A DNA stretch of 64,000 nucleotides from Sinorhizobium terangae. Its GTDB lineage: Bacteria; Pseudomonadota; Alphaproteobacteria; Rhizobiales; Rhizobiaceae. A program made the translations under genes and the position numbers. Positions 1-8,663 of this stretch are shown here, one piece after another. Where the stretch lies: NCBI RefSeq assembly GCF_009601505.1, contig NZ_WITC01000085.1, positions 124,001-188,000 on the forward strand, in the 5' to 3' direction. Positions within the stretch are counted from its first letter, which is position 1. Each line of letters starts with the position of its first letter. The notes below the pieces were generated by a model. The model ran no database searches and was not told the origin of the DNA. It was given only the letters and a program-made list of their open reading frames with translations.

Positions 1-170
1 TAGGGAAAACCGGAACCGTCCTGGACGCCATATTCCTCGAAGGCGAAGACGTTGCCATCAGATGAAAATCCGATCGGCTGCAAGGCGGCAAAGTCTCCTG
101 CACGCGCCTCGGCGGTCACAATCGTCGCTGCTGCCAGAAGTGTTGTGGTGATTGCCGCCCGCACACTCAT
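1..170 (-). CDS. DUF2259 family secreted protein, N-terminal fragment
   Basis: Only the first 56 codons lie in the window; the gene runs off the left edge. Translation starts [20 protein letters not shown] and continues into [18 protein letters not shown]. This gives a Sec-type signal peptide with probable cleavage near ARA-GD, followed by a start resembling the DUF2259 family of predicted secreted proteins (recognition from memory). The ATG overlaps the rpe stop by four bases (ATGA), so it is probably translationally coupled to rpe. The function of the family is unknown to me. Confidence 0.7.
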   Translation of the reverse strand, partial: MSVRAAITTTLLAAATIVTAEARAGDFAALQPIGFSSDGNVFAFEEYGVQDGSGFP

Positions 171-844
171 CCGCGCGCCTTCTCCGCGGATTTGCGGATC
201 GCCTCGATCGCCGCGCGATAGGTCTCGACGGAATCGCCCTTGAATACGGCCGAGCCCGCAACCAGGACATTGGCACCGGCCTTGACTGGCAATGCAGCCG
301 TCTCCGGCGTGATGCCGCCATCGACCTCGATCTCGATCGGCCGGTCGCCGACCATCGCCTTGATTCGTCGGATCTTCTCCTCGGTGGCGTGGATGAACTT
401 CTGTCCGCCGAAGCCCGGATTGACCGTCATCACCAGGATCAGATCGACTGAGTCCAGCACATATTCGATAGCGCCTTCCGGGGTGGCTGGATTGAGCGAG
501 ACGCCAGCCTTCTTGCCAAGCGACTTCACGATCTGCAGCGACCGGTGCAAATGCGGCCCAGCCTCGGCGTGCACCGTCAGGATGTCGCAGCCGGCCTTGG
601 CAAAAGCTTCGAGATAGGGATCGGCGGGCGAAATCATCAGATGGCAGTCGAAGGTCGCATCCGTATGGGGACGCAGCGACTTGATGACGTCCGGGCCGAA
701 GGTGATGTTCGGTACGAAATGGCCATCCATGACGTCGAGATGGATCCAGTCGGCGCCGGCTTCGACGACATCGCGAACCTCCTGGCCGAGCTTGGAGAAG
801 TTGGACGCCAGGATCGATGGGGCAATGCGGATGGGATGGGTCAT
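167..844 (-). CDS. rpe: Ribulose-phosphate 3-epimerase
   Basis: This 225-residue TIM-barrel enzyme interconverts ribulose-5-phosphate and xylulose-5-phosphate in the pentose phosphate and Calvin pathways. Family signatures are present: [10 protein letters not shown] at the N terminus, [19 protein letters not shown] with the metal and catalytic residues, [16 protein letters not shown] and EVDGGI near the C terminus. The start at [10 protein letters not shown] gives the usual family length. The frame stays open upstream to an ATG at 976, but that would add a non-homologous extension. The stop overlaps the start of the DUF2259 gene, suggesting a two-gene transcript. Confidence 0.97.
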   Translation of the reverse strand: MTHPIRIAPSILASNFSKLGQEVRDVVEAGADWIHLDVMDGHFVPNITFGPDVIKSLRPHTDATFDCHLMISPADPYLEAFAKAGCDILTVHAEAGPHLHRSLQIVKSLGKKAGVSLNPATPEGAIEYVLDSVDLILVMTVNPGFGGQKFIHATEEKIRRIKAMVGDRPIEIEVDGGITPETAALPVKAGANVLVAGSAVFKGDSVETYRAAIEAIRKSAEKARG

Positions 845-991
845 GACAGGCTCCGATGTTTTCCGGGCCATAGCATCCCGGTAACGCGCAAACAACATCC
901 GCAGGAAGCCGTGGCTCAGCGCCTGATCGATTCTAGTAAGTGGAGAGGCGGCATGCAGGCGGAAAGCCGCACACATTCTTCCTCATCCGCT

Positions 992-1990
992 CTATTGCGA
1001 CCAGGACGGCTTCGTATCGTTGTCGGCCGCAACAGCATCGTGAACGCCGCGTGCGATCGCACGCGCCATCGTCGATGCAGCGGCCGCGCCAAGATCGATG
1101 AAATCTTCAAGCAGAGGCGCCTTGCCGCTCGCTCCGGTCGCCAGTGCGAAGATAAGATCACCGTCAAGCGGCGTATGCGACGGCCAGAGCGCGCGAGAAA
1201 AGCCGTCATGGGCGGCGATGGCCAGCCGCTTCGCCTCAGCCTTGCTGAGCACCGCATCGGTGGCGATGACGGCGATCGTCGTATTCGCAGCGGCCGCTTG
1301 CTTCTCGCGGAACTTGAGGCGGGGCAGCGCCGCATCCTGCGGCATGGGGACCGGATAGCCGAGCCCGCCGAACTCGCCGTCAAGCTCGAAGGGCGCGGCC
1401 CAGAAATGGCGCGTGCCGCCGATCGTCGCCGAGCCGAGCGCATTGACGGCGACGAGTGCGCCGATCGTGATGCCATTGGCGAGCACCGTCGATGCCGAGC
1501 CGAGGCCGCCTTTGAAGGTAGCGGTCAGTGCGCCCGTACCGGCACCGGCGGTTCCGGTCAGGAATGTAGCACCGGCTGCGCGCACGGCATCGTAACCAAG
1601 GTCGCGATAGGGCGAAAAGCGTCCCCAATTCTTGTCGCCGCCATTGACGAGATCAAAGAGAATTGCCGCCGGGACGATCGGAATGCGGTGGGGGCCGACC
1701 GCAAAACCGCGTCCCATTTCCCGGAGCGCGGCCTGTACCCCGGAGGCTGCGTCCAGACCGAAGGCCGAACCGCCGGAAAGCACGAGGGCGTCAACCGTCT
1801 GGACGGTATTTTCCGGTGCGAGCAGATCGGTCTCCCGCGTGCCCGGCGCACCGCCGAGGACTTGAACCGCTGCCGTTACCGGCTGCTCGCAAAGCACGAC
1901 CGAGACACCGGACTTCACCCGGTGGTCTTCGGCGTTGCCGACCAAGAGACCCGCGACATCGGTAATCAGATTGTTCGGACCCTTGCGCAT
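992..1990 (-). CDS. P1 family peptidase (DmpA / S58, L-aminopeptidase-like)
   Basis: This 332-residue Ntn-hydrolase-like aminopeptidase resembles DmpA and BapA. In that family the precursor cleaves itself before a Ser or Thr, which becomes the new N-terminal nucleophile. The likely site is Gly186-Ser187 in ALGSATIGGTRHFW. Other family motifs are LITDVAGLLVGNAED at the N terminus, LSGGSAFGLDAASGV, and LDGDLIFALATG near the C terminus. No signal peptide is visible, so it is probably cytoplasmic. Its ATG overlaps the stop of the upstream periplasmic binding protein by one base (TGATG), indicating cotranscription and perhaps a peptide or amide uptake and hydrolysis role. The substrate cannot be told from sequence. 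Confidence 0.88.
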   Translation of the reverse strand: MRKGPNNLITDVAGLLVGNAEDHRVKSGVSVVLCEQPVTAAVQVLGGAPGTRETDLLAPENTVQTVDALVLSGGSAFGLDAASGVQAALREMGRGFAVGPHRIPIVPAAILFDLVNGGDKNWGRFSPYRDLGYDAVRAAGATFLTGTAGAGTGALTATFKGGLGSASTVLANGITIGALVAVNALGSATIGGTRHFWAAPFELDGEFGGLGYPVPMPQDAALPRLKFREKQAAAANTTIAVIATDAVLSKAEAKRLAIAAHDGFSRALWPSHTPLDGDLIFALATGASGKAPLLEDFIDLGAAAASTMARAIARGVHDAVAADNDTKPSWSQ

Positions 1991-3078
1991 CAGTCAGCAC
2001 CGCCTTCGCCCGTGGCGGCGACGAAATGGCCATCCTGCCATTCCATCAGCCGATAGGGTGTGGCGGTCCTCTCATGGCTCCCGTTGAACTTTATCGGCCC
2101 TAGGATCGTTGCAAAAGGCCCTTTCAGCAGGGCTTCGGGAAGCGCGCTGCCGTCCTTGGCAGCCTGGTCCTTCGCCTGTTCGAGCAGCGACATGGCGGCA
2201 AAGGCCGGCAGGACATAACCCTCGGGCTCGATTCCGATTGCGCGCATCGCCTTGGCGACGGCTTCGGCGTCGCTCGACCGAGACGCCTCTGGAACCGTCA
2301 CGGCAAGCACTCCGTTCTCGAGGGGAACATCAAGATCGGCGGCATTTAATACGTCGCCGCCGAGCAGGGTTATCGCGACCTTTTCAGCCTTCGCGTCACG
2401 CGCGATCACGGCGGTGTCGTAGCGGTCGCCTCCGGTAAAGATGTGAGTGGCGCCGCTCTTCGCCAATCGACGCACGAGGCCAACCTGCTGTTCCTGCGCC
2501 GGACGATAGGTGTCGGTGAAGACGGGTGTCACGCCGATCTCGGCAAGGGCGTTCCGAACGCTTTCGACAAGCTCCCGACTATGGATCGTACCGTCGTCAA
2601 TGAGCGCGAGCGGTTTGCCCTTCCAACTCGCGACGATCACGTCGGTGATCGCGGCAGCTTCGGCCTTTCCACTCGGCGCCAACCGGAAAAACGGCCAATT
2701 CTTCTTGAGCGCGTCCTCCATCAGGATATCGGAGCGGACGCTAAGCGTGATGGCGGGGATGCGAGCCTCGGCCAGGGCGGGCAGGGCCGCCTCGAGGCTC
2801 TCCGTGCAGAGAAAGCCGATCGCAGCCTCCGCGCCGCTCGCTAGCAACGCCTTCGTCAGCGCCTCGCCGCCAGCGGGATCGCAGCTTTCGGCGATCGGGA
2901 CAATCTGGCTTCCACGATCGTCCGCCTGAAAAGCGGCGCCGTCCACCATCTGCTTTCCAAGCGTGGCGAAAGGCCCTTCGGTCGGAGCCACGACGGCAAC
3001 TTTCAGGCCCGCGGCAAGGGCAGGGGAAGCCGAGATCAATCCGGCGACGACGATGCTCTTAACAATCAATCTAAACAT
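1990..3078 (-). CDS. Periplasmic substrate-binding protein, type I fold (branched-chain amino acid ABC type)
   Basis: This 362-residue exported protein begins MFRLIVKSIVVAGLISASPALA, a clear signal peptide with probable cleavage after ALA. The mature part (LKVAVVAPTEGPFATLGKQM onward) has the two-lobed Peripla_BP_6 pattern of LivJ-like receptors, including TSHI-like central strands and a closing segment GPIKFNGSHE. A more upstream ATG exists at 3093, but the one at 3078 places the signal peptide properly. No permease or ATPase genes lie beside it in the window, so it is either an orphan receptor or serves a distant transporter. It is coupled to the P1 peptidase downstream. The ligand is unknown. 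Confidence 0.82.
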   Translation of the reverse strand: MFRLIVKSIVVAGLISASPALAAGLKVAVVAPTEGPFATLGKQMVDGAAFQADDRGSQIVPIAESCDPAGGEALTKALLASGAEAAIGFLCTESLEAALPALAEARIPAITLSVRSDILMEDALKKNWPFFRLAPSGKAEAAAITDVIVASWKGKPLALIDDGTIHSRELVESVRNALAEIGVTPVFTDTYRPAQEQQVGLVRRLAKSGATHIFTGGDRYDTAVIARDAKAEKVAITLLGGDVLNAADLDVPLENGVLAVTVPEASRSSDAEAVAKAMRAIGIEPEGYVLPAFAAMSLLEQAKDQAAKDGSALPEALLKGPFATILGPIKFNGSHERTATPYRLMEWQDGHFVAATGEGGAD

Positions 3079-3237
3079 GTATTTTTCCCGCAACGACGCA
3101 ATCTTTTAAGGATGTGTTTCTCTCCGTCAAAGGAAAAGATCGCACCGCAGGAGCTCGTCATTCCGTTCACGCCATGACTATGCCGCTGCTTCGCAAGAAT
3201 CTCGCACGGCCGGGTTTCATATTTTCCGTGAGAGTCT

Positions 3238-3765
3238 ATGTATGTGCAAGACATCGATCCGGAGCGAGATGTGTTGGAGAAGACCCGACTGGACCCGATA
3301 AGTTACCGCGACGCGATGAGCCGCATGTCCGCTCATGTGCAGCTCATCACCACGGCCGATGGGCGTGCGCGGCGCGGCGTCACGATCACGGCGTCCTGCT
3401 CCGTGTCTGACGATCCTCCGACGATCCTTGCCTGCCTCAATGCCGCAAATCCGCGCAACGATATCTTTGCTCGCTCCGGTGCTTTTGCGCTCAACGTGCT
3501 TGGCGAGCCGCACAAGGCGCTGGCACATGCTTTCTCCGGCCGCGATCAGCTCGACATGGACCGCCGTTTCGCGCTCGGCCAATGGACGCAGCTTGCCACC
3601 GGCGCGCCCATCCTCACCGACGCCGTCGTCGCCTTCGATTGCCGCCTCATCGAGGTCAAGATCATGGCAACCCATCTCATTCTCTTCGGCGAAGTCGTCG
3701 ACCTGCGCCTGGGGGAAAAGCAGCCGCCGCTCATTTATGTGGACCGGGGATACCACACGCTATAA
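3238..3765 (+). CDS. Flavin reductase family protein (FMN-binding split barrel)
   Basis: This 175-residue protein matches the flavin reductase-like FMN-binding domain family (DIM6/NTAB, related to RutF, HpaC and ActVB). Recognisable parts are the start YRDAMSRMSAHVQLITTADG, the FMN-phosphate segment GVTITASCSVSDDPPTILAC, FALNVL in the middle and the closing PPLIYVDRGYHTL. Such enzymes reduce free FMN or FAD with NAD(P)H and supply a partner monooxygenase. No monooxygenase is adjacent. It starts 24 bases before moxR and heads the dense plus-strand run to 8981, so it may be cotranscribed. The start follows a GTGAGAG-type ribosome site. RutF is possible, but no rut genes are seen. Confidence 0.85.
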   Translation: MYVQDIDPERDVLEKTRLDPISYRDAMSRMSAHVQLITTADGRARRGVTITASCSVSDDPPTILACLNAANPRNDIFARSGAFALNVLGEPHKALAHAFSGRDQLDMDRRFALGQWTQLATGAPILTDAVVAFDCRLIEVKIMATHLILFGEVVDLRLGEKQPPLIYVDRGYHTL

Positions 3766-3789
3766 GTTTTCTTCGGCCACGGAGGAAAC

Positions 3790-4719
3790 ATGGCGAAACA
3801 CGAAACGGGAAAGCTGCCGCAATCCATCGATGAAACGCTGGCAATGCTGGAGGCGCAGAATTACCTCGCCGGTACCCAGCTTGCGACCGTGCTTTTCCTG
3901 GCCCTGAAAATGAAGCGCCCGCTATTTCTGGAAGGCGAGGCGGGCGTCGGCAAGACGGAGATCGCCAAAGTCCTTGCCCGTTCGCTCGATCGCCCGCTTA
4001 TCCGGCTGCAATGCTACGAAGGGCTCGACGTCTCCTCCGCCGTCTATGAATGGAACTATCCGGCGCAGATGTTGGAGATTCGCCTTTCGGAGGCGGCCGG
4101 CATGGCCGATCGTCCAAGGATCGAGGGCGACATCTTCTCCGAACGCTTTCTCATCCGCCGCCCGGTGCTTCAGGCGATATCCGCCGGCACGGGTCGGTCT
4201 CCAGTATTCCTGATCGACGAGCTTGACCGCACCGACGAAGCTTTCGAGGCTTTTCTTCTGGAAGTGCTTTCTGATTTTCAGGTCACCATCCCGGAACTCG
4301 GAACGATCAGGGCGGACGAGCCGCCGATCGTCATCATCACGACCAACCGCACCCGCGAAATTCATGATGCGTTGAAGCGACGCTGCCTTTACCACTGGGT
4401 CGACTATCCGAAGGCGGCACAGGAACTGGAGATCATCCGGCGCAAGGTACCCGGCTGCAACGCCACTCTATCGCGGGAAATCGTCGCCTATGTCCAAAAA
4501 CTGCGGGCGATCGATCTATTCAAGAACCCCGGCGTTGCAGAGACGATCGACTGGGCGACAGCGCTCACCGAACTCGACCGGCTGGCGCTTGATCCGGAAA
4601 CGATCGCCGACACGCTCGGCACTTTGCTCAAATACCAGGACGATATCGCCCGGATCGAGGGCGCGGAGGGGCGCAAGCTGCTTGCCGAGGTCAAGGCCGA
4701 ACTCCTGGCGCAGGGCTGA
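3790..4719 (+). CDS. MoxR family AAA+ ATPase (CoxD-like)
   Basis: This 309-residue MoxR-type AAA+ ATPase has a Walker A motif GEAGVGKT at residues 49-56, a Walker B motif VFLIDELDR at about 139-147, and sensor-type IITTNRTREIHDALKRRC with an arginine finger region. MoxR ATPases work with vWA-domain proteins as chaperones that mature metalloenzymes. CoxD of the CO dehydrogenase cluster helps build the Mo-Cu site. The vWA gene follows after five bases and XdhC and MobA-like genes come next, so a role in molybdenum hydroxylase maturation is inferred. No hydroxylase structural genes lie in the window. Confidence 0.9.
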   Translation: MAKHETGKLPQSIDETLAMLEAQNYLAGTQLATVLFLALKMKRPLFLEGEAGVGKTEIAKVLARSLDRPLIRLQCYEGLDVSSAVYEWNYPAQMLEIRLSEAAGMADRPRIEGDIFSERFLIRRPVLQAISAGTGRSPVFLIDELDRTDEAFEAFLLEVLSDFQVTIPELGTIRADEPPIVIITTNRTREIHDALKRRCLYHWVDYPKAAQELEIIRRKVPGCNATLSREIVAYVQKLRAIDLFKNPGVAETIDWATALTELDRLALDPETIADTLGTLLKYQDDIARIEGAEGRKLLAEVKAELLAQG

Positions 4720-4724
4720 CCGTC

Positions 4725-5981
4725 ATGGTGGGCAAGAGCGTTGATCGAACGGCAGTTTCTCCGATCGCACCTAGCGACGGCAAGCTTGCTGACAACATCG
4801 TCTTCTTTGCCCGCGCCCTTCGACGGGCGGGAATGAGAATTGGTCCCGCCGCCATTGCCGACGCCATCGACGCCGTCACTTTGATCGGGATCGGCTCGCG
4901 CAGCGAATTTTATGCTGCCCTTCAATGCACCTTCGTCAAGCGCCATGAGGACCAGGTTCTGTTCGACGAAGCGTTCAACCTGTTCTGGCGCTCGCGAGAC
5001 CTCGTCCAAAAGATGATCGCGCTCCTCTCGCCGGTCGCACCGGGGCGGCAGGGTGGAGATCGGGCCAGGCGCGCCGGCGAGGAGCGCCTCCGCGAGGCGC
5101 TTCTCGCCGGCGGGGACGACTCCCGTTCGCCCCGCGACGAACCGGAAATCGAAGTCGATGCCCGCCACACGGTCTCGGGTCGCGAGCTTTTCCGCAAGAC
5201 GGATTTCGCACAGATGACCACAGCGGAGATCGCCGAGGCGAGGAAAGCCCTGTCATCGCTGATATTACCGATGGATCGGGTGCGGACCCGCCGCTTTCGC
5301 GCCGCCCATCGGCCGGTGCGGATCGATCCGCGCGCCACCATGCGCGATGCGATGCGCTTTGGCGGCGAATTGATTCTGCCGCGCTTTCGCGAGCCGCGCC
5401 TTGTTCATCCGCCGCTCGTCGTGCTTGCCGATATTTCCGGATCGATGAGCCAGTACACGCGGATTTTCCTGCATTTCCTGCACGCATTGACGGAACAGCG
5501 GCAACGCGTTCATACGTTTCTCTTCGGGACGCGGCTGACGAATGTTACGCGCCAGATGCGCCACCGCGATCCCGATGAAGCGCTCGACGAATGCGTGGCG
5601 GCGGTCAATGATTGGTCCGGCGGCACCCGCATCGGCGAAACGCTTCACGAATTCAATCGGCGTTGGTCGCGCCGGGTGCTTGGGCAGGGCGCCATCGTCC
5701 TCCTGATCACCGACGGCCTCGAGCGCGACGATACGGCAGAGCTCGAAGTCGAGATCGATCGCCTGCATCGCTCCTGTCGGCGCCTGGTCTGGCTCAACCC
5801 GCTCCTGCGCTTCGACGGCTTCGAAGCACGCGCCCGGGGCGTCAGGGCCATGCTGCCGCATGTTGACGAATTCCGGGCGGTGCACAATCTTGAGTCTGTG
5901 GCCGAACTGGTGAAATCGCTGTCCGGTCAGGGTGCGCAAGGCGCCGATCCGCGGCGCTTCCTGCATATGCGCGCGGCATGA
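4725..5981 (+). CDS. vWA domain protein (CoxE-like), partner of MoxR
   Basis: This 418-residue protein has a poorly conserved N-terminal half with a charged linker at about residues 105-145 and a C-terminal von Willebrand A domain at about 228-400. The MIDAS motif is intact: D236-I-S238-G-S240 after LVVLA, then SGGTRIGE for the second metal loop and LITDGLERDD for the third. This is the CoxE family, which pairs with MoxR/CoxD ATPases. No signal peptide or membrane segment is seen, so it should be cytosolic. It starts five bases after moxR and ends where the XdhC segment begins. Function is inferred from context and family. Confidence 0.9.
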   Translation: MVGKSVDRTAVSPIAPSDGKLADNIVFFARALRRAGMRIGPAAIADAIDAVTLIGIGSRSEFYAALQCTFVKRHEDQVLFDEAFNLFWRSRDLVQKMIALLSPVAPGRQGGDRARRAGEERLREALLAGGDDSRSPRDEPEIEVDARHTVSGRELFRKTDFAQMTTAEIAEARKALSSLILPMDRVRTRRFRAAHRPVRIDPRATMRDAMRFGGELILPRFREPRLVHPPLVVLADISGSMSQYTRIFLHFLHALTEQRQRVHTFLFGTRLTNVTRQMRHRDPDEALDECVAAVNDWSGGTRIGETLHEFNRRWSRRVLGQGAIVLLITDGLERDDTAELEVEIDRLHRSCRRLVWLNPLLRFDGFEARARGVRAMLPHVDEFRAVHNLESVAELVKSLSGQGAQGADPRRFLHMRAA

Positions 5982-6004
5982 GACACAAACAACTGGTAGC
6001 CAAT

Positions 6005-6337
6005 ATGTCTAAAGAGCCCAACATCCTCGACCCGCTGGAGATCGCGGAAACCTGGTGCGGTGACGGACGCAACGTGGCGCTTGCGACGGTCATAGAAACC
6101 TGGGGTTCAGCACCGCGACGGGTCGGCAGCCATCTGGTGATCGACGACGAAGGAAACTTCCAGGGATCCGTCTCCGGCGGATGCGTCGAAGGCGCTGTCA
6201 TCGCCGAGGCAATGGAGATCATCGAGTCAGGAATACCCAAAATCCTCGAATTTGGCGTCGCCGACGAGACCGCATGGCGCGTCGGCCTTTCCTGCGGCGG
6301 CCGCATTCGGGTCTATGTCGAAAGAATCGACGGCTGA
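6005..6337 (+). CDS. XdhC/CoxI family protein, N-terminal (first) domain as a separate gene
   Basis: This short protein of 110 residues carries only the XdhC_CoxI domain: VALATVIETWGSAPRRVGSH, SVSGGCVEGAVI and GLSCGGRIRVYVE. XdhC-type proteins bind molybdenum cofactor and insert its sulfurated form into xanthine dehydrogenase-like hydroxylases. The partner Rossmann domain is encoded by the next gene two bases downstream, so the usual two-domain protein is split into two genes. An alternative ATG at 5978 overlaps the vWA stop (ATGA) and would add nine residues (MRHKQLVAN). I prefer 6005 because SKEPNILDPLEIAETW is where homology should start, but 5978 is possible. Confidence 0.85.
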   Translation: MSKEPNILDPLEIAETWCGDGRNVALATVIETWGSAPRRVGSHLVIDDEGNFQGSVSGGCVEGAVIAEAMEIIESGIPKILEFGVADETAWRVGLSCGGRIRVYVERIDG

Positions 6338-6339
6338 CG

Positions 6340-7047
6340 ATGGAACGCACAACCCTCAAAGCAATCAATGCGGCGCGTGCCGCGCGACGCGCGGCTGTCG
6401 TCGTCACCGATCTTTCGGACGGCGCCAGTCAGGTCTTTCTGGAAGGCACAAGCTTTCCGCAGGAATGGGAGAGCCTGATCGTCGACGCGTTGCGTTCAGG
6501 ACGCGCCGGCATTGCGGCGGTAGAAGGACGGTCGCTTTTCATCAATGCTCATATGCCGCCCCCGCGCATCGTTGCGATCGGTGCCGTTCACATCTCCCAA
6601 GCGCTTGCCGACCTGGCGGCGGTCGCCGGATTCGACATGACGATCATAGATCCGCGCACAGCGTTCGCGACAGCGGAGCGGTTCAGTGCTGTCGAACTCC
6701 TGGCGGAATGGCCGGAAGACGTTCTGCCATCGAGGCCGCTTGACCGCTACACGGCACTCGCCGCACTCACGCATGATCCGAAGATCGACGACTATCCGAT
6801 CCGGACGGCACTGGAAGCGGGATGCTTTTACGTGGGCGCGCTCGGCAGCCGCAAGACCCATGCGGCACGCGTCGAAAGATTGGGACAAGCAGGCGTGCCT
6901 CAGGACGCCATTGGCCGGATCAAAGCTCCGATCGGCCTCGACATCGGCGCGGCGAGCCCCTCCGAAATCGCTGTCGCCGTCCTGGCCGAGATCATCGAAG
7001 CCATGCGCCGCCGCGATCCTACCGGCCGGGTAGGAGGTGCAAGATGA
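6340..7047 (+). CDS. XdhC family protein, Rossmann (C-terminal) domain as a separate gene
   Basis: This 235-residue protein matches the XdhC Rossmann-type half. It has an N-terminal segment of about 70 residues, then PRIVAIGAVHISQALADLA, a dinucleotide-fold glycine-containing loop, DPRTAFATAERF, and the signature FYVGALGSRKTHAARVERL followed by PIGLDIGAASPSEIAVAVLA. It presumably works with the small XdhC domain just upstream in loading sulfurated molybdenum cofactor. Its last four bases overlap the start of the next gene (ATGA), indicating translational coupling. No structural hydroxylase is next to it. Confidence 0.88.
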   Translation: MERTTLKAINAARAARRAAVVVTDLSDGASQVFLEGTSFPQEWESLIVDALRSGRAGIAAVEGRSLFINAHMPPPRIVAIGAVHISQALADLAAVAGFDMTIIDPRTAFATAERFSAVELLAEWPEDVLPSRPLDRYTALAALTHDPKIDDYPIRTALEAGCFYVGALGSRKTHAARVERLGQAGVPQDAIGRIKAPIGLDIGAASPSEIAVAVLAEIIEAMRRRDPTGRVGGAR

Positions 7048-8660
7048 AGTTCGGTCCCGTAAAGCTCGCCGATGCCGAAGGCGCTGTTCTAGGTCACGCA
7101 GTAAAAGCCGAGGCGCAGCGGTTACCGAAAGGTCACCGGCTAAGCCGAACGGACATCGCAACGCTTGCTGAAGCCAACATCGAAGAGGTCGTCGTTGCCC
7201 GGCTCGATGCGGATGACCTGCTCGAAAACGAGGCGGCCGCACGCATCGCAGCGGCGATTGCGCCCGACCACCTGCGTTTCTCACCAGCAGCGACCGGTCG
7301 GGTGAATGTCTACTCCACCGTCTCGGGTCTTTTCGTCGCAAATCGCGCCATCGTCGACCGCCTGAATCGGATCGATCCGGCGATCACGCTCGCCTGCCTC
7401 GCCGATCACACGGCGGTCGCAACGGGCGACATGGTGGCGACGATCAAGATCATTCCGCTGGCAGTACCGGAGCAGTTCGTCGAGCAGGCGGAGAATATGC
7501 TGCGGGCGGAGGCAGCCTTTGAGGTAAAACCCTTCGTGCCGCATCGCGCGGCGCTGATCGCAACCGAGTTGCCATCGCTGAAGCCGCAGGTCATGGACAA
7601 GACCCATACGGTTCTCGCTGCCCGACTTTTGCGCTCTGGAAGCCATCTCGTCACGGAACGCCGCGTGGCGCATAGGGAAGGCGCCGTCGCCGCTGCCATC
7701 GCCGATCTCGAGCCGGACCATGACCTGATCGTTGTCTTCGGCGCTTCCGCCGTCGCCGATCCGGACGACGTGATTCCGGCGGCAATCCGCAGCGCTGGCG
7801 GAGTCGTCGAACAGGTCGGAATGCCGGTCGATCCGGGCAATCTTCTGGTTCTGGGTAGGATCGGCGAAATTCCCATCGTTGGCGCACCAGGTTGCGCACG
7901 CAGTCCCAAAGAGAACGGATTTGACTGGATTCTCGACCGCCTGCTTGCCGGCGAATGGCCGAATTCCGAGGACATAACCGGCCTCGGTGTCGGCGGCCTG
8001 CTAACCGAAATCCCAACGCGGCCGCAACCGCGGGAGCAAACCGCCAGTCCGCCGCGAGGTCCGGCACGGATCGTCGTTCTGGCTGCGGGGCGTGCAAGCA
8101 GGATGGGTGCGAGCGGCGGTCACAAGCTCTTGGCCGAGTTTGACGGCGTTCCTTTGGTGCGGCGTACGGTCGAAACGGCACTTGCCGCCGATGCCGGGAA
8201 GGTGGTGGTGGTAACCGGACACCGCGAAAGTGATATTCGCGCCTCGCTCGCCGGCCTGCCTGTAACGCTTGTCTCCAATCCGGACTATGCGGCCGGCATG
8301 GCATCTTCGCTCGTGGCAGGCGTATCCGCGCTCGGGCCAGAGGCAGGCGGCGTGCTCGTGATGCTGGCGGACATGCCGGGCATTACTGGCGACCATCTGC
8401 GCAAGATGATCGAGGTCTTCGACAACGAGGGCCGCCAAGCCGTCGTGCGCGCAGTCTCGGAAGGTCAGCGCGGCAATCCCGTCATTCTGCCGCGAGAGAC
8501 TTTCTCAGCGGTCAGGCAGCTCGTCGGCGATGTCGGAGCACGGCATATCGTCGAACGGTGCGGGCTCCCGGTCATCGACGTCGAGCTCGGCGAGGCGGCG
8601 CGTCTCGACCTCGATACCCCGGAAGCGATCATCGCTGCAGGCGGCGTACTGAAGGAATGA
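7044..8660 (+). CDS. Molybdopterin-binding domain / MobA-like nucleotidyltransferase fusion
   Basis: This 538-residue two-domain protein has an N-terminal half (about 1-330) resembling molybdopterin-binding MoeA/MogA-type proteins, with HDLIVVFGASAVADPDDVIP and GAPGCARSPKENGFD. After a Pro/Arg-rich linker near residue 340 comes a MobA/MocA-type nucleotidyltransferase: IVVLAAGRASRMG, then HKLLAEFDGVPLVRRTVE, VMLADMPGI and RGNPVILPRETF. The C-terminal domain resembles MocA, which makes molybdopterin cytosine dinucleotide, the form used by CO dehydrogenase-like hydroxylases. This fits the coxDEF/XdhC context. It is coupled to the upstream XdhC gene by a four-base overlap. Confidence 0.88.
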   Translation: MKFGPVKLADAEGAVLGHAVKAEAQRLPKGHRLSRTDIATLAEANIEEVVVARLDADDLLENEAAARIAAAIAPDHLRFSPAATGRVNVYSTVSGLFVANRAIVDRLNRIDPAITLACLADHTAVATGDMVATIKIIPLAVPEQFVEQAENMLRAEAAFEVKPFVPHRAALIATELPSLKPQVMDKTHTVLAARLLRSGSHLVTERRVAHREGAVAAAIADLEPDHDLIVVFGASAVADPDDVIPAAIRSAGGVVEQVGMPVDPGNLLVLGRIGEIPIVGAPGCARSPKENGFDWILDRLLAGEWPNSEDITGLGVGGLLTEIPTRPQPREQTASPPRGPARIVVLAAGRASRMGASGGHKLLAEFDGVPLVRRTVETALAADAGKVVVVTGHRESDIRASLAGLPVTLVSNPDYAAGMASSLVAGVSALGPEAGGVLVMLADMPGITGDHLRKMIEVFDNEGRQAVVRAVSEGQRGNPVILPRETFSAVRQLVGDVGARHIVERCGLPVIDVELGEAARLDLDTPEAIIAAGGVLKE

Positions 8661-8663
8661 AGA

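Noticed and set aside
545-2056. 503-codon plus-strand frame opposite rpe and the P1 peptidase
   Set aside because: Lies antisense to two well-supported genes and is very Arg-rich; a shadow frame.
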